From NCBI GenBank assembly GCA_934668285.1, contig CAKUNB010000070.1, positions 1-7,946 of the forward strand: a DNA stretch of 7,946 nucleotides. Reading direction: 5' to 3'. Below are positions 1-6,070 of this stretch, one piece after another. This stretch comes from an uncultured Oscillospiraceae bacterium. GTDB taxonomy: Bacteria; Bacillota; Clostridia; Oscillospirales; Oscillospiraceae. The translations under genes were made by a program, and so were the position numbers. The notes below the pieces were generated by a model, which saw only the letters and a list, made by a program, of their open reading frames with translations, searched no databases and was not told the DNA's origin. Each line of letters starts with the position of its first letter. Position 1 is the first letter of the stretch.

Positions 1-30
1 CCAAAGGCGCGTCAGATTCTGCATGAGACG

Positions 31-80
31 GCGCATCGTGCGTTCGCACGATGCGCGTGTGCGCAGCACACGGGATTTTT
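31..80 (+). terminator. Tandem hairpins, possible terminator of an upstream plus-strand gene
   Basis: A perfect 12-bp stem (31-42 with 45-56, TT loop) is followed by a second stem of 6-7 bp (57-62 with 66-71, loop GCA). After the second stem come GGGA and five Ts (76-80). The T run lies on the plus strand, so this fits a gene ending left of the window better than the minus-strand hydratase ending at 108. The two stems compete for base 56. The four bases between stem and T run make it an imperfect terminator. Confidence 0.4.
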
Positions 81-98
81 GATTAAATTTTTAATCAA
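79..98. repeat. Short AT-rich inverted repeat downstream of the hydratase
   Basis: TTGATTAA (79-86) pairs with TTAATCAA (91-98) around a four-base centre, directly beyond the hydratase stop codon. On the minus strand the stem is followed by A residues, not T residues, so it is not a standard intrinsic terminator. No clear minus-strand terminator for the hydratase is visible before the window edge. Confidence 0.35.
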
Positions 99-107
99 GA
101 ATCAGTA

Positions 108-2336
108 TCAGTGCTTGGCGTAGTAGTTGATGAGGCAGCCGGCAAGGATGATGTCGCGCTCCTCGCGGGTCAGAGGGCCGAGGTGGAGCGTGAGCTGGAT
201 GCTGCGCTCGCCGTGCCAGAGCTGGGCGGGGAGGGACTCCGCGTCGCCCTCGAGCGCGGCACGGATATTCGGGACGTAAACTCGGTCGCCGGGCTGGATG
301 TGATACTGCGCGATGTTTTCAATCGTGAAGGGCAGCATGCCCCAGTTGATAACGTTGCTGCGGTAGCGCTTGGTCGCGTACTCCTCGCAGAAGTTCGCCA
401 CGCCGCCGAGCACGCGCTGGCACGAGGCCGCCTGCTCGCGGGCCGAGCCGTCGCCGGGGCGAATGGCCATAACGGCGCTGCCAAAGCCCGTGGTTTTCGG
501 GTCAAGCGCGGCAAGGGCGGGATCGGTCAGCGGCAGGCCGGCGCGGCGCTGCTCCTCCACGGCGCGGATTTTTTTCGCACGGTTTACATAATCCGGATCC
601 TTGCGGCTCAGGGCGAACTCGCTCAGGCGCAGCGGATTGCTGCGGTAGGAGGACGTCTCGCCGGAGGGGATCAGCTCGTCGGTCGTCGTGACCGGATCGT
701 AGATCGCCGAGGCAATCGTAATATACAGGTTCTCCGGCAGCGCAATCTGCGCGGGCCAGTCGGCAATGTTCGGGCCGTAGACGAGCGGCTGCGACGGGTC
801 GGGCCTGCCAACGCCGCAGTAGACGCGGCGGTAGGGCGTGTCGTTAAAATGATATTCCAGCTCCGCAGGCTCCGGCAGCAGGTTTTCCAGCTCCGTCGCG
901 GGCGTGATCGCGCCGCCGTTCAGCGCGGAGGCGGCGATGGAGCGGCTGTCCATCAGCGCGACATAGGCGACCTGCCCCTCGGCAGGCTTGGAGCCTTCGC
1001 GGTTGGGGAAGTTGCGCGTGGAATGGCGGATGGAGAACGCGCCGTTGGCCGGAACGTCGCCCGCGCCGAAGCACGGCCCGCAGAAGGCGCTGCGGATGGA
1101 CGCGCCCGAGGCCATCAGCTTCGTCAGCGCGCCGGTGCGCAGCAGCTCCATCATGACCGGCTGGCTCGCCGGATAGCATGACAGCGAAAATTCGCCGTTT
1201 CCCAGCGGCTTGCCGCCGAGCAGCTGCGCCGCAACGGTCAGGTTCTGGAACGTGCCGCCCGAGCAGCCCGCAATCACGCCCTGATCGGCGTAGAATTTGC
1301 CGTTTCTGACCTTTTTCAGCAGGGAATCCGGTGTATTATGTAAACCAAGTGCCGAGACGGTCGTCGCGTCCACGCCGTGCAGAATGTCCGTCAGGTTCTC
1401 GTTGAATTCGCGGATGGTATACGCGTTCGAGGGATGGAACGGCAGGGCGATCATCGGCTCTACACGGTCGAGGGCGACCTCGACGAGCGCATCGTAATAC
1501 GCGCCGTCGGCAGGGGCCATTGCGCGGTAGGCGTCCGCGCGGCCGTGCGCGGCCAGCCAGTGCCGCACCGTCTCGTCCGTCTGCCACACGGAGGACAGGC
1601 AGCCCGTCTCCGTGGTCATCACGTCAATGCCGCAGCGGTAGTCCATCGCCAGCTGCGCAATGCCGTCGCCGAAGAATTCCATCACGCTGTTTTTGACCGT
1701 TCCGGCTTGGAAGGTCGCGCCGATGATGGCCAGCGCCACATCCTGCGGGCCGACGCCGAGGCGGGGCCTGCCGGTCAGGTGCACGCCGACCACGCGTGGG
1801 TAGGCGATGTCATAGGTCTTTTCCAGCAGCTGCTTGACCAGCTCCGGCCCGCCCTCGCCGATGGCCAGCGTGCCGAACGCGCCGTAGCGGGTGTGCGAGT
1901 CCGAGCCAAGGATCATCCGGCCGCCGCCGGCGTACCTTTCGCGCATGTAGCTGTGAATGACCGCCTGATGCGCCGGAACGAACTCACCGCCGTAGCGCTT
2001 GGCGGCAGACAGGCCGAAGACATGGTCGTCCTCGTTGATCGTGCCGCCGACGGCGCAGAGCGAATTGTGGCAGTTGGTCAGCACATACGGCAGCGGAAAG
2101 CGCTCCAAGCCGGAGGCGCGCGCCGTCTGGATGATGCCGACATAGGTAATATCATGCGACGCCATCGCGTCAAAGCGCAGCTTCAGCCGCCGGTCGTCGC
2201 CGGAGGTGTTGTGCGCCGCCAGAATGCCGTAGGCCATCGTGCGCCTGCGCCCCTCCTCGTGGTCAAGCGCGCACTGCGCCGCAGAAACCGGCTGCCCGTT
2301 TTGGTAAAAAACTCCCTCGTTGCGAATTGTGATCAT
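108..2336 (-). CDS. Aconitase-superfamily hydratase (single chain)
   Basis: This 742-residue protein belongs to the aconitase superfamily of 4Fe-4S hydro-lyases, cytosolic enzymes that isomerise or hydrate hydroxy-polycarboxylic acids. The catalytic domains fill roughly residues 30-480, with the DSHT motif at 146-149. The three expected cluster cysteines are C358 (in GCSGG) and C419 and C422 (in CGPC). A linker leads to the swivel domain (about 540-740), where GDGSAREQAA (628-637) matches the GEGSSREHAA active-site loop of aconitase, and NVINWGMLPF (661-670) matches its following strand. I chose the ATG at 2336 because AGGAGG lies 7 bases upstream; the in-frame GTG at 2342 almost touches that site. 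The length and sequence recall the YbhJ-type hydratases rather than AcnA or the two-subunit LeuCD enzymes. No other citrate-cycle or leucine-pathway gene is nearby, so the substrate is unknown. Superfamily assignment is secure; function as a standard aconitase is not. Confidence 0.93.
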   Translation of the reverse strand: MITIRNEGVFYQNGQPVSAAQCALDHEEGRRRTMAYGILAAHNTSGDDRRLKLRFDAMASHDITYVGIIQTARASGLERFPLPYVLTNCHNSLCAVGGTINEDDHVFGLSAAKRYGGEFVPAHQAVIHSYMRERYAGGGRMILGSDSHTRYGAFGTLAIGEGGPELVKQLLEKTYDIAYPRVVGVHLTGRPRLGVGPQDVALAIIGATFQAGTVKNSVMEFFGDGIAQLAMDYRCGIDVMTTETGCLSSVWQTDETVRHWLAAHGRADAYRAMAPADGAYYDALVEVALDRVEPMIALPFHPSNAYTIREFNENLTDILHGVDATTVSALGLHNTPDSLLKKVRNGKFYADQGVIAGCSGGTFQNLTVAAQLLGGKPLGNGEFSLSCYPASQPVMMELLRTGALTKLMASGASIRSAFCGPCFGAGDVPANGAFSIRHSTRNFPNREGSKPAEGQVAYVALMDSRSIAASALNGGAITPATELENLLPEPAELEYHFNDTPYRRVYCGVGRPDPSQPLVYGPNIADWPAQIALPENLYITIASAIYDPVTTTDELIPSGETSSYRSNPLRLSEFALSRKDPDYVNRAKKIRAVEEQRRAGLPLTDPALAALDPKTTGFGSAVMAIRPGDGSAREQAASCQRVLGGVANFCEEYATKRYRSNVINWGMLPFTIENIAQYHIQPGDRVYVPNIRAALEGDAESLPAQLWHGERSIQLTLHLGPLTREERDIILAGCLINYYAKH

Positions 2337-2343
2337 ACGCACA

Positions 2344-2349
2344 CCTCCT
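2344..2349 (-). promoter_or_regulatory. Ribosome binding site that decides the hydratase start
   Basis: AGGAGG reads on the minus strand 7 bases before the ATG at 2336-2334. The earlier GTG at 2342-2340 is only one base away, too close for initiation. This site moves the start two codons downstream of the longest frame. Confidence 0.85.
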
Positions 2350-2377
2350 GTTTGATACGGATTCCAGTATGGAGCTA

Positions 2378-2406
2378 ATCATAATACATTCCCATTCAAA
2401 AGTCAA
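2378..2406 (-). promoter_or_regulatory. Promoter of the hydratase gene
   Basis: On the minus strand, TTGACT (2406-2401) is followed after exactly 17 bases by TATGAT (2383-2378), a good sigma-A type match. The start point would fall near 2371, giving a leader of about 35 bases. Its -35 box lies 8 bases from the -35 box of the divergent exonuclease promoter, so a regulator bound here could affect both genes. Confidence 0.65.
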
Positions 2407-2414
2407 ACCCGTTC

Positions 2415-2443
2415 TTGCGCGGCGGGAAAAAGTGTGGTATGCT
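2415..2443 (+). promoter_or_regulatory. Promoter of the exonuclease-mutY-DUF1292 operon
   Basis: TTGCGC (2415-2420), a 17-base spacer and TATGCT (2438-2443) form a sigma-A type promoter. TGG directly before the -10 box gives an extended -10 signature, which can offset the weak -35. The predicted start is near 2450, close to the ribosome binding site at 2456-2461, so the leader is short. Confidence 0.55.
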
Positions 2444-2471
2444 ATACGAAAGACTAGGAGGACACAAACGA

Positions 2472-3440
2472 ATGCAATATATCGTTCTGGATATGGAATG
2501 GAACCAGCCGTGGCCCGGCTCCTACGCGGCGCGGCAGGTGCTCCCCGTGCAGCTTCACGGAGAGATCATTCAGATCGGCGCCGTCCGCATCACCGAAAGC
2601 GGCAAGGTCGCCGACGAATTTCAGGTGCTGGTGCGCCCGAAGTACTTCAAAAAGCTCAACAGCCGCGTTTCCAAGCTGACCGGCCTGCGCGACGCGACGC
2701 TGCGCGACGAGGGTCTGCCCTTCCCCGAGGCCATCGAGCGCTTCCGCGCGTGGATCGGCGGAAGGTGCATCTTCCTGACGTGGGGCTTTGACGACATCCG
2801 GATTCTGGAGGACAACCTCCGCATTTACGGCAGCGACACGGACTGGGTGCACCACTGGTACAATGCGCAGATGATCTTCAACGCCCAGACCGGCTGCGGC
2901 ACCTCGCAGAAGGCGCTGTCAACGGCGATGGAGCTGCTGAACATCCCACCGAGCCGTCCCGCGCACGACGCGCTGGGCGATGCGTATCACACCGCGCTGA
3001 TCTGCACCCGCCTCGACCTGAAAAAGGGCGTTGCGGAATATCAGAAGGCGCTCGACAGCCACGTCAACGGCTTCCACGGCGCGCCGCCGGAGGGCTGCAT
3101 CAGCCGCTCCGTGTTCCGCGGCTACGCCGATCATTCCGTGGCCATGGACGCGATGAACGAGCTGCGGAGCCACTGCCCGCAGTGCGGCGCGGCCATGCCG
3201 AACGGCGCGTGGATTGCGCAGGAGGGGCGGCGCTATATGACCATGGCGCAATGCCCCGAGCACGGTCGCTATCTCATCCGCATCCGCCTGCAGAAGGATC
3301 CCGACGGCACGCTGCGCGTCAGCCGGATGATCTACGAGGGCGCGTCGGACGCAGCAAAGAAGTTTGACGAGCTGGCGCAGAATCTCCGTCCGCGCCGCCG
3401 CCGTCGCCGCCGCCGCACCACGCCGGAGAAGAAGGGATGA
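2472..3440 (+). CDS. DEDDh-family 3'-5' exonuclease with zinc knuckle and poly-Arg tail
   Basis: A 322-residue RNase H-fold exonuclease. The N-terminal domain (1-180) carries the DEDDh signature: D7 and E9 (VLDMEW), D107 (WGFDD), and H165-D166 with D170 (HDALGD). Such enzymes use two metal ions to remove nucleotides from the 3' ends of DNA or RNA; the sequence resembles the KapD / ERI-1-like group more than DNA polymerase III epsilon. A C-terminal part adds C235-x2-C238 and C261-x2-H264, a likely zinc knuckle. It ends in eight consecutive arginines (308-315) followed by TTPEKKG, probably a nucleic-acid-binding tail. The start at 2472 is preceded by AGGAGG (2456-2461), which excludes the longer frame from 2415. 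The stop overlaps the mutY start (ATGA), so translation is coupled. Whether the substrate is RNA or DNA cannot be told here. Confidence 0.9.
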   Translation: MQYIVLDMEWNQPWPGSYAARQVLPVQLHGEIIQIGAVRITESGKVADEFQVLVRPKYFKKLNSRVSKLTGLRDATLRDEGLPFPEAIERFRAWIGGRCIFLTWGFDDIRILEDNLRIYGSDTDWVHHWYNAQMIFNAQTGCGTSQKALSTAMELLNIPPSRPAHDALGDAYHTALICTRLDLKKGVAEYQKALDSHVNGFHGAPPEGCISRSVFRGYADHSVAMDAMNELRSHCPQCGAAMPNGAWIAQEGRRYMTMAQCPEHGRYLIRIRLQKDPDGTLRVSRMIYEGASDAAKKFDELAQNLRPRRRRRRRRTTPEKKG

Positions 3441-4501
3441 CGGACGAGGCGCTGCTGGCACGTCTGCCGGAGCTGCTGCTGCCGTGGTTTGCGGAAAACC
3501 GGCGGGCGCTGCCGTGGCGCGCCGACCGCGAGCCGTATCACATCTGGCTTTCGGAGATCATGCTGCAGCAGACGCGCGTCGAGGCGGTGCGGGACTATTA
3601 TCTGCGCTTTTTGCAGGCGCTGCCGACCGTGGAGGCCCTTGCCGCCGCGCCTGAGCAGCAGCTGCTCAAGCTCTGGGAGGGGCTGGGCTACTACACCCGC
3701 GTGCGGAATCTGCAGCGGGCGGCGCAGGAGATCGTGCGGCGCGGCGCGTTCCCGCAGGACTACGACGGCGTGCGCTCCCTGCCCGGTGTCGGCGCCTACA
3801 CTGCGGGCGCGATCTGCTCGATCTGCTTTGAGCTGCCGACAGCGGCGGTGGACGGCAATGTGCTGCGCGTCTATAGCCGGTATCTTGCGTCCGACGCGCC
3901 CATCGGCGCAGAGAAGACGAAACAGCAGGTCGCAGACCGGCTTTCGGCGGTCTACCCCGCCGGGCACTGCGGCGATTTTACGCAGGCCCTCATGGAGCTG
4001 GGCGCAACGGTCTGCCTGCCGAACGGCGCGCCGCTGTGCAGCCACTGCCCGCTGGCCGGACTTTGCCGCGCCAAGGCGCAGGAGCAGCAGTTTTCCTACC
4101 CCGTCAGGGCAAAAAAGCGCCCGCGGCGGGTCGAGGAGCGAACGGTGCTCCTGCTGCGCTGCGGCGAACGCCTCGCCGTCTGCAAGCGGCCGGAAACCGG
4201 CCTGCTCGCCGGTCTGTGGCAGCTGCCCGATGCGGAGGGGACGCTCTCGGCGCAGCAGGCGCTCGAGCTTGCCGCGCGGTGGCAGACCCATCCCACCGCG
4301 ATTGAGCGCACCGTCCACAAGCGGCATATTTTTACCCACGTCGAGTGGAACATGACCGGCGTCTGGCTGCAATGCGCCGCCATGCCGGAGCGATTTTTCT
4401 GGTTCACCCCACCGGAGCTGCGGCAGAGCATCGGCCTGCCGACCGCCTACCGGCAGTTCTTAGACGACATTTTGAAGGAGGACAACAATCATGGAAGATA
4501 A
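3437..4501 (+). CDS. mutY: Adenine DNA glycosylase MutY
   Basis: A 354-residue MutY, which removes adenine mispaired with 8-oxoguanine or G in base-excision repair. Visible family landmarks are ALPWR (24-28), catalytic E40 in SEIMLQQT, GLGYYTR (82-88), the helix-hairpin-helix LPGVGAYTAGAI (115-126), D139 in AVDGNVLRV, and DFTQALMELGA (180-190). The 4Fe-4S cluster cysteines are C193, C201, C204 and C210, with the usual C-x7-C-x2-C-x5-C spacing (CLPNGAPLC, then CSHCPLAGLC). The C-terminal NUDIX-like domain (about 230-345) recognises 8-oxoG and contains GLLAGLWQLP (255-264) and an FTH loop (299-301) equivalent to the FSH motif. Length is normal. It has no strong ribosome binding site and overlaps the exonuclease stop by four bases, so it probably depends on coupled translation. 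Its 3' end carries the binding site and start of the next gene. Confidence 0.97.
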   Translation: MTDEALLARLPELLLPWFAENRRALPWRADREPYHIWLSEIMLQQTRVEAVRDYYLRFLQALPTVEALAAAPEQQLLKLWEGLGYYTRVRNLQRAAQEIVRRGAFPQDYDGVRSLPGVGAYTAGAICSICFELPTAAVDGNVLRVYSRYLASDAPIGAEKTKQQVADRLSAVYPAGHCGDFTQALMELGATVCLPNGAPLCSHCPLAGLCRAKAQEQQFSYPVRAKKRPRRVEERTVLLLRCGERLAVCKRPETGLLAGLWQLPDAEGTLSAQQALELAARWQTHPTAIERTVHKRHIFTHVEWNMTGVWLQCAAMPERFFWFTPPELRQSIGLPTAYRQFLDDILKEDNNHGR

Positions 4502-4757
4502 GCGTGCACAGTATTCCGAGGACGAGATCATCAAGCTGGAATTTGACGACGGCGAGAGCTTTGAATGCGGCATCATGGGCGTATTCGATCTGGACGACAA
4601 GCAGTATATCGCGCTGGAGGCCTTCGACGGCTCCGACGACGTGTATCTGTACACCTACGTCCCGACGGACGACGACTTTGAGCTGGTAGACATTCCCGAA
4701 GAGGACTTCGACCGCGTCGCCGCCGAATTCGACCGCCTGATGGACGAACCGCTCTGA
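4491..4757 (+). CDS. DUF1292 family small acidic protein
   Basis: An 88-residue, strongly acidic protein (many Asp/Glu, few Lys/Arg) that matches the DUF1292 (YrzB-like) family common in Bacillota. The conserved pattern is a beta-rich core: an EFDDGE-type strand, CGIMGVFDLDDKQYIAL, then VYLYTY and ending in FELVDIPEEDFDRVAAEFD. No catalytic motif, signal peptide or membrane segment is visible, and the biochemical role of the family is not known to me. The start has AAGGAGG (4475-4481) nine bases upstream, inside the last codons of mutY, and the reading frames overlap by 11 bases. In many Bacillota DUF1292 genes sit beside the yrrK/yrzL group, so the link to mutY here may be only positional. 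Confidence 0.88.
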   Translation: MEDKRAQYSEDEIIKLEFDDGESFECGIMGVFDLDDKQYIALEAFDGSDDVYLYTYVPTDDDFELVDIPEEDFDRVAAEFDRLMDEPL

Positions 4758-4783
4758 AGCGCACCATCAATCTCCATCAACAC

Positions 4784-4816
4784 GACCGCCCTCCCGACGA
4801 TGTCGGGAGGGCGGTC
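4784..4816 (+). terminator. Perfect 15-bp stem-loop after the mutY operon
   Basis: GACCGCCCTCCCGAC (4784-4798) pairs without mismatch with 4802-4816 around a three-base loop, 26 bases after the DUF1292 stop. It is very stable and GC-rich, but the following bases (TCATACTAG) lack a T run. It may block 3' exonucleases or terminate poorly by itself. A better T run comes later at 5004-5008. Confidence 0.5.
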
Positions 4817-4873
4817 TCATACTAGAATCTGTTAAAAAGCCACCCAGCGAAAAGTTTCGGAGGGAGGAAAAGT

Positions 4874-4904
4874 GTGAAAGGGAACCGTCAGGGTTCCCTT
4901 TCAC
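4874..4904 (-). terminator. 13-bp stem-loop, candidate terminator for the membrane-protein operon
   Basis: GTGAAAGGGAACC (4874-4886) pairs perfectly with 4892-4904 around a five-base loop. Read on the minus strand, the stem is followed by ACTTTTCC, a short T-rich stretch. It lies about 130 bases beyond the stop of the minus-strand membrane protein, with two other hairpins between. The role is inferred from structure only. Confidence 0.4.
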
Positions 4905-4928
4905 GTTCCATAACCCCGCCGCAGCGGG

Positions 4929-4972
4929 CAAAATTGCAAAATTTTATTACCAATTCCTATTTTGCAATTTTG
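4929..4972. repeat. AT-rich 14-bp inverted repeat
   Basis: CAAAATTGCAAAAT (4929-4942) pairs perfectly with 4959-4972 around a 16-base loop. It contrasts with the GC-rich genes around it. It is not a terminator by structure and looks like part of an intergenic repeat unit that continues directly into the hairpin at 4976-5018. Confidence 0.6.
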
Positions 4973-4975
4973 AAG

Positions 4976-5018
4976 GCAGCTTGTCGGAAAAGTCCGCAAG
5001 GACTTTTTGACAAGCTGC
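4976..5018. repeat. Long stem-loop with GCAA loop; dispersed repeat and possible plus-strand terminator
   Basis: GCAGCTTGTC (4976-4985) pairs with GACAAGCTGC (5009-5018), and inside it AAAAGTCC (4988-4995) pairs with GGACTTTT (5000-5007) around a GCAA tetraloop. On the plus strand GGAC is followed by five Ts, as in an intrinsic terminator for the mutY operon. Its arm TGTC-(2 bases)-AAAAGTCC and the closing TTTTTGACAAGCTG recur at 7252-7265 and 7466-7479, so it also belongs to a repeat family. Confidence 0.6.
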
Positions 5019-5031
5019 GGCAAATTCAATT

Positions 5032-5325
5032 TCAGTGCAGCAGATAGCTCAGCCCCAGCAGCAGGTAGAGCGGAGCAAAGCAATAGACCATGAACATCTC
5101 CTCATGGGGGATTTTTTCGTGGAGTCCCTTGGTGAGGTACAGAAACTCGAAGCAGTACGCCGCCATGCCGAGCAGATAGGCGGCGAATTTCAGCGCTCCG
5201 TTGCTGTGGTCGAATAGGATCGAAATCAGGAACAAAACCGTAGCCGCCAGCACAAACAGGTTCCGCAGCAGCAGACCCAGCCTGACGGCGAACCGGTGCA
5301 GCTTTTGTCTCTCTTTGTTCTGCAT
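5032..5325 (-). CDS. Small three-helix membrane protein of unknown function
   Basis: I do not recognise this 97-residue protein. The first 15 residues are basic (QNKERQKLHRF), followed by three hydrophobic segments at about 17-38, 44-65 and 78-96, so it is an integral membrane protein with the positive N-terminus probably inside. Between helices 2 and 3 lies a short charged loop, LHEKIPHEE. No enzyme motif is visible. The start at 5325 is preceded by GGAAG (5337-5333), 7 bases upstream and touching the stop codon of the upstream gene; an alternative start at 5361 would overlap that gene by 23 bases and lacks a better site. Only 13 bases separate it from the deoxyribosyltransferase-family gene, so the two are probably co-transcribed and translationally linked. 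Confidence 0.75.
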   Translation of the reverse strand: MQNKERQKLHRFAVRLGLLLRNLFVLAATVLFLISILFDHSNGALKFAAYLLGMAAYCFEFLYLTKGLHEKIPHEEMFMVYCFAPLYLLLGLSYLLH

Positions 5326-5338
5326 CTGTCGGCTTCCG

Positions 5339-5941
5339 TCAGCGCTCGCGCATGGCCGCAATGACCTCGTCGATGGTGCTGCAGACGCGGTTGTCCGCCA
5401 GACCGCCGACGAAATTGTTCAGGCGATAGGTCTCGTTATAGTAATTCCGCACGTCGCTCTTATATAGCACCAGCTTTTTGCCAAGACCGTAGCCGAGGCC
5501 GATTTCGGCAGCCGTGCCGGAGTCGATCTCGATGCCGTTGCAGTTGACCACAAGGTACTCCGCCAGTCGAATCGCCTTCAGGTCCATGTAGAAGCAGCCC
5601 GCCTTGACCAGCTCCGTGCTCTTGTTCGTGATGACAATCTCCTGCGGCAGGAACGTCGTGTAGCCCAGCGCGCGCAGGCGGTCGGAATTGCGCTGATTCG
5701 TGTAGCGGTCGCCCTCGTTAAAGAGCGGCCCCGCCATGTAGACCGGCGTTTTCCCCGCTTCATAGGGATTCATATATTTGTTCAGTGCCGCAACGGTCTC
5801 CTCGTCCGTGATCCCCGCCATCCCCTCGCGGAACAGGAAGCCCTCCGTGCCGTACTTCTCCACAAACACCGGGTAGCAGACACCCTCACGCTCATAAACC
5901 GCAAACAACGGGTCGGTATCGCTGCCCATGTAATACTTCAT
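5339..5941 (-). CDS. Nucleoside 2-deoxyribosyltransferase family protein
   Basis: A 200-residue protein whose C-terminal two thirds (66-200) match the nucleoside 2-deoxyribosyltransferase family, which moves the deoxyribose of nucleosides between bases through a covalent Glu intermediate. VYMAGPLF (67-74) holds the substrate-binding Tyr (Y68). D120 in FYMDLKAI, D140 and the presumed nucleophile E146 in DSGTAAEIG (140-148) form the active site, and NNFVGGL (175-181) may supply the Asn from a neighbouring subunit. The Asp usual in the strand before VV is Glu here (E128, AEYLVV). The first 65 residues are an extension beyond the family's usual 150-160 residues, with no motif I recognise. The start at 5941 has AAGGGG 7 bases upstream; the longer frame to 6025 runs through the promoter. 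The enzyme may salvage deoxynucleosides, or related modified or phosphorylated forms; the exact substrate is not readable from sequence. Confidence 0.82.
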   Translation of the reverse strand: MKYYMGSDTDPLFAVYEREGVCYPVFVEKYGTEGFLFREGMAGITDEETVAALNKYMNPYEAGKTPVYMAGPLFNEGDRYTNQRNSDRLRALGYTTFLPQEIVITNKSTELVKAGCFYMDLKAIRLAEYLVVNCNGIEIDSGTAAEIGLGYGLGKKLVLYKSDVRNYYNETYRLNNFVGGLADNRVCSTIDEVIAAMRER

Positions 5942-5974
5942 AAGAATTCCCCTTTTTGTTTGATCGATAAACTG

Positions 5975-6003
5975 ATTGTACCAGCCCGCCCCACCAAAGT
6001 CAA
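5975..6003 (-). promoter_or_regulatory. Promoter of the deoxyribosyltransferase operon
   Basis: On the minus strand, TTGACT (6003-5998), a 17-base spacer and TACAAT (5980-5975) make a near-consensus sigma-A promoter. The start would fall near 5968, about 27 bases before the ATG at 5941. It begins 21 bases beyond the terminator of the rubrerythrin operon, so this operon is an independent unit. Confidence 0.75.
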
Positions 6004-6023
6004 CGCCCGATTTCCTTCCGCGC

Positions 6024-6055
6024 AAAAAAGGGGAAGCGGAATATTCCGCTTCCCC
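6024..6055 (-). terminator. Intrinsic terminator of the perR-rubrerythrin operon
   Basis: A perfect 26-base palindrome (6030-6055, centre AATATT) is followed on the minus strand by six Ts (6029-6024). The stem is GC-rich at its base (GGGGAAGCGG). It lies 16 bases beyond the rubrerythrin stop. This is the clearest terminator in the window. Confidence 0.88.
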
Positions 6056-6070
6056 CCGAAAAATCAGAGC

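Noticed and set aside
111..1181. Long plus-strand open frames opposite the hydratase (111-1181 and 1377-2378)
   Set aside because: Their composition (Ala, Arg, Gly, Val-rich, no domains) is that of antisense frames in a high-GC gene. The minus-strand hydratase carries all the family motifs.
3332..4372. 346-codon minus-strand frame opposite mutY
   Set aside because: It is antisense to a full-length MutY with all catalytic residues. It has low-complexity Arg/Ala content and no start signal.
4784..5018. CRISPR-like array of palindromic units between the convergent operons
   Set aside because: The four hairpins differ in sequence, and there is no repeated unit with regular spacers and no cas gene in the window.
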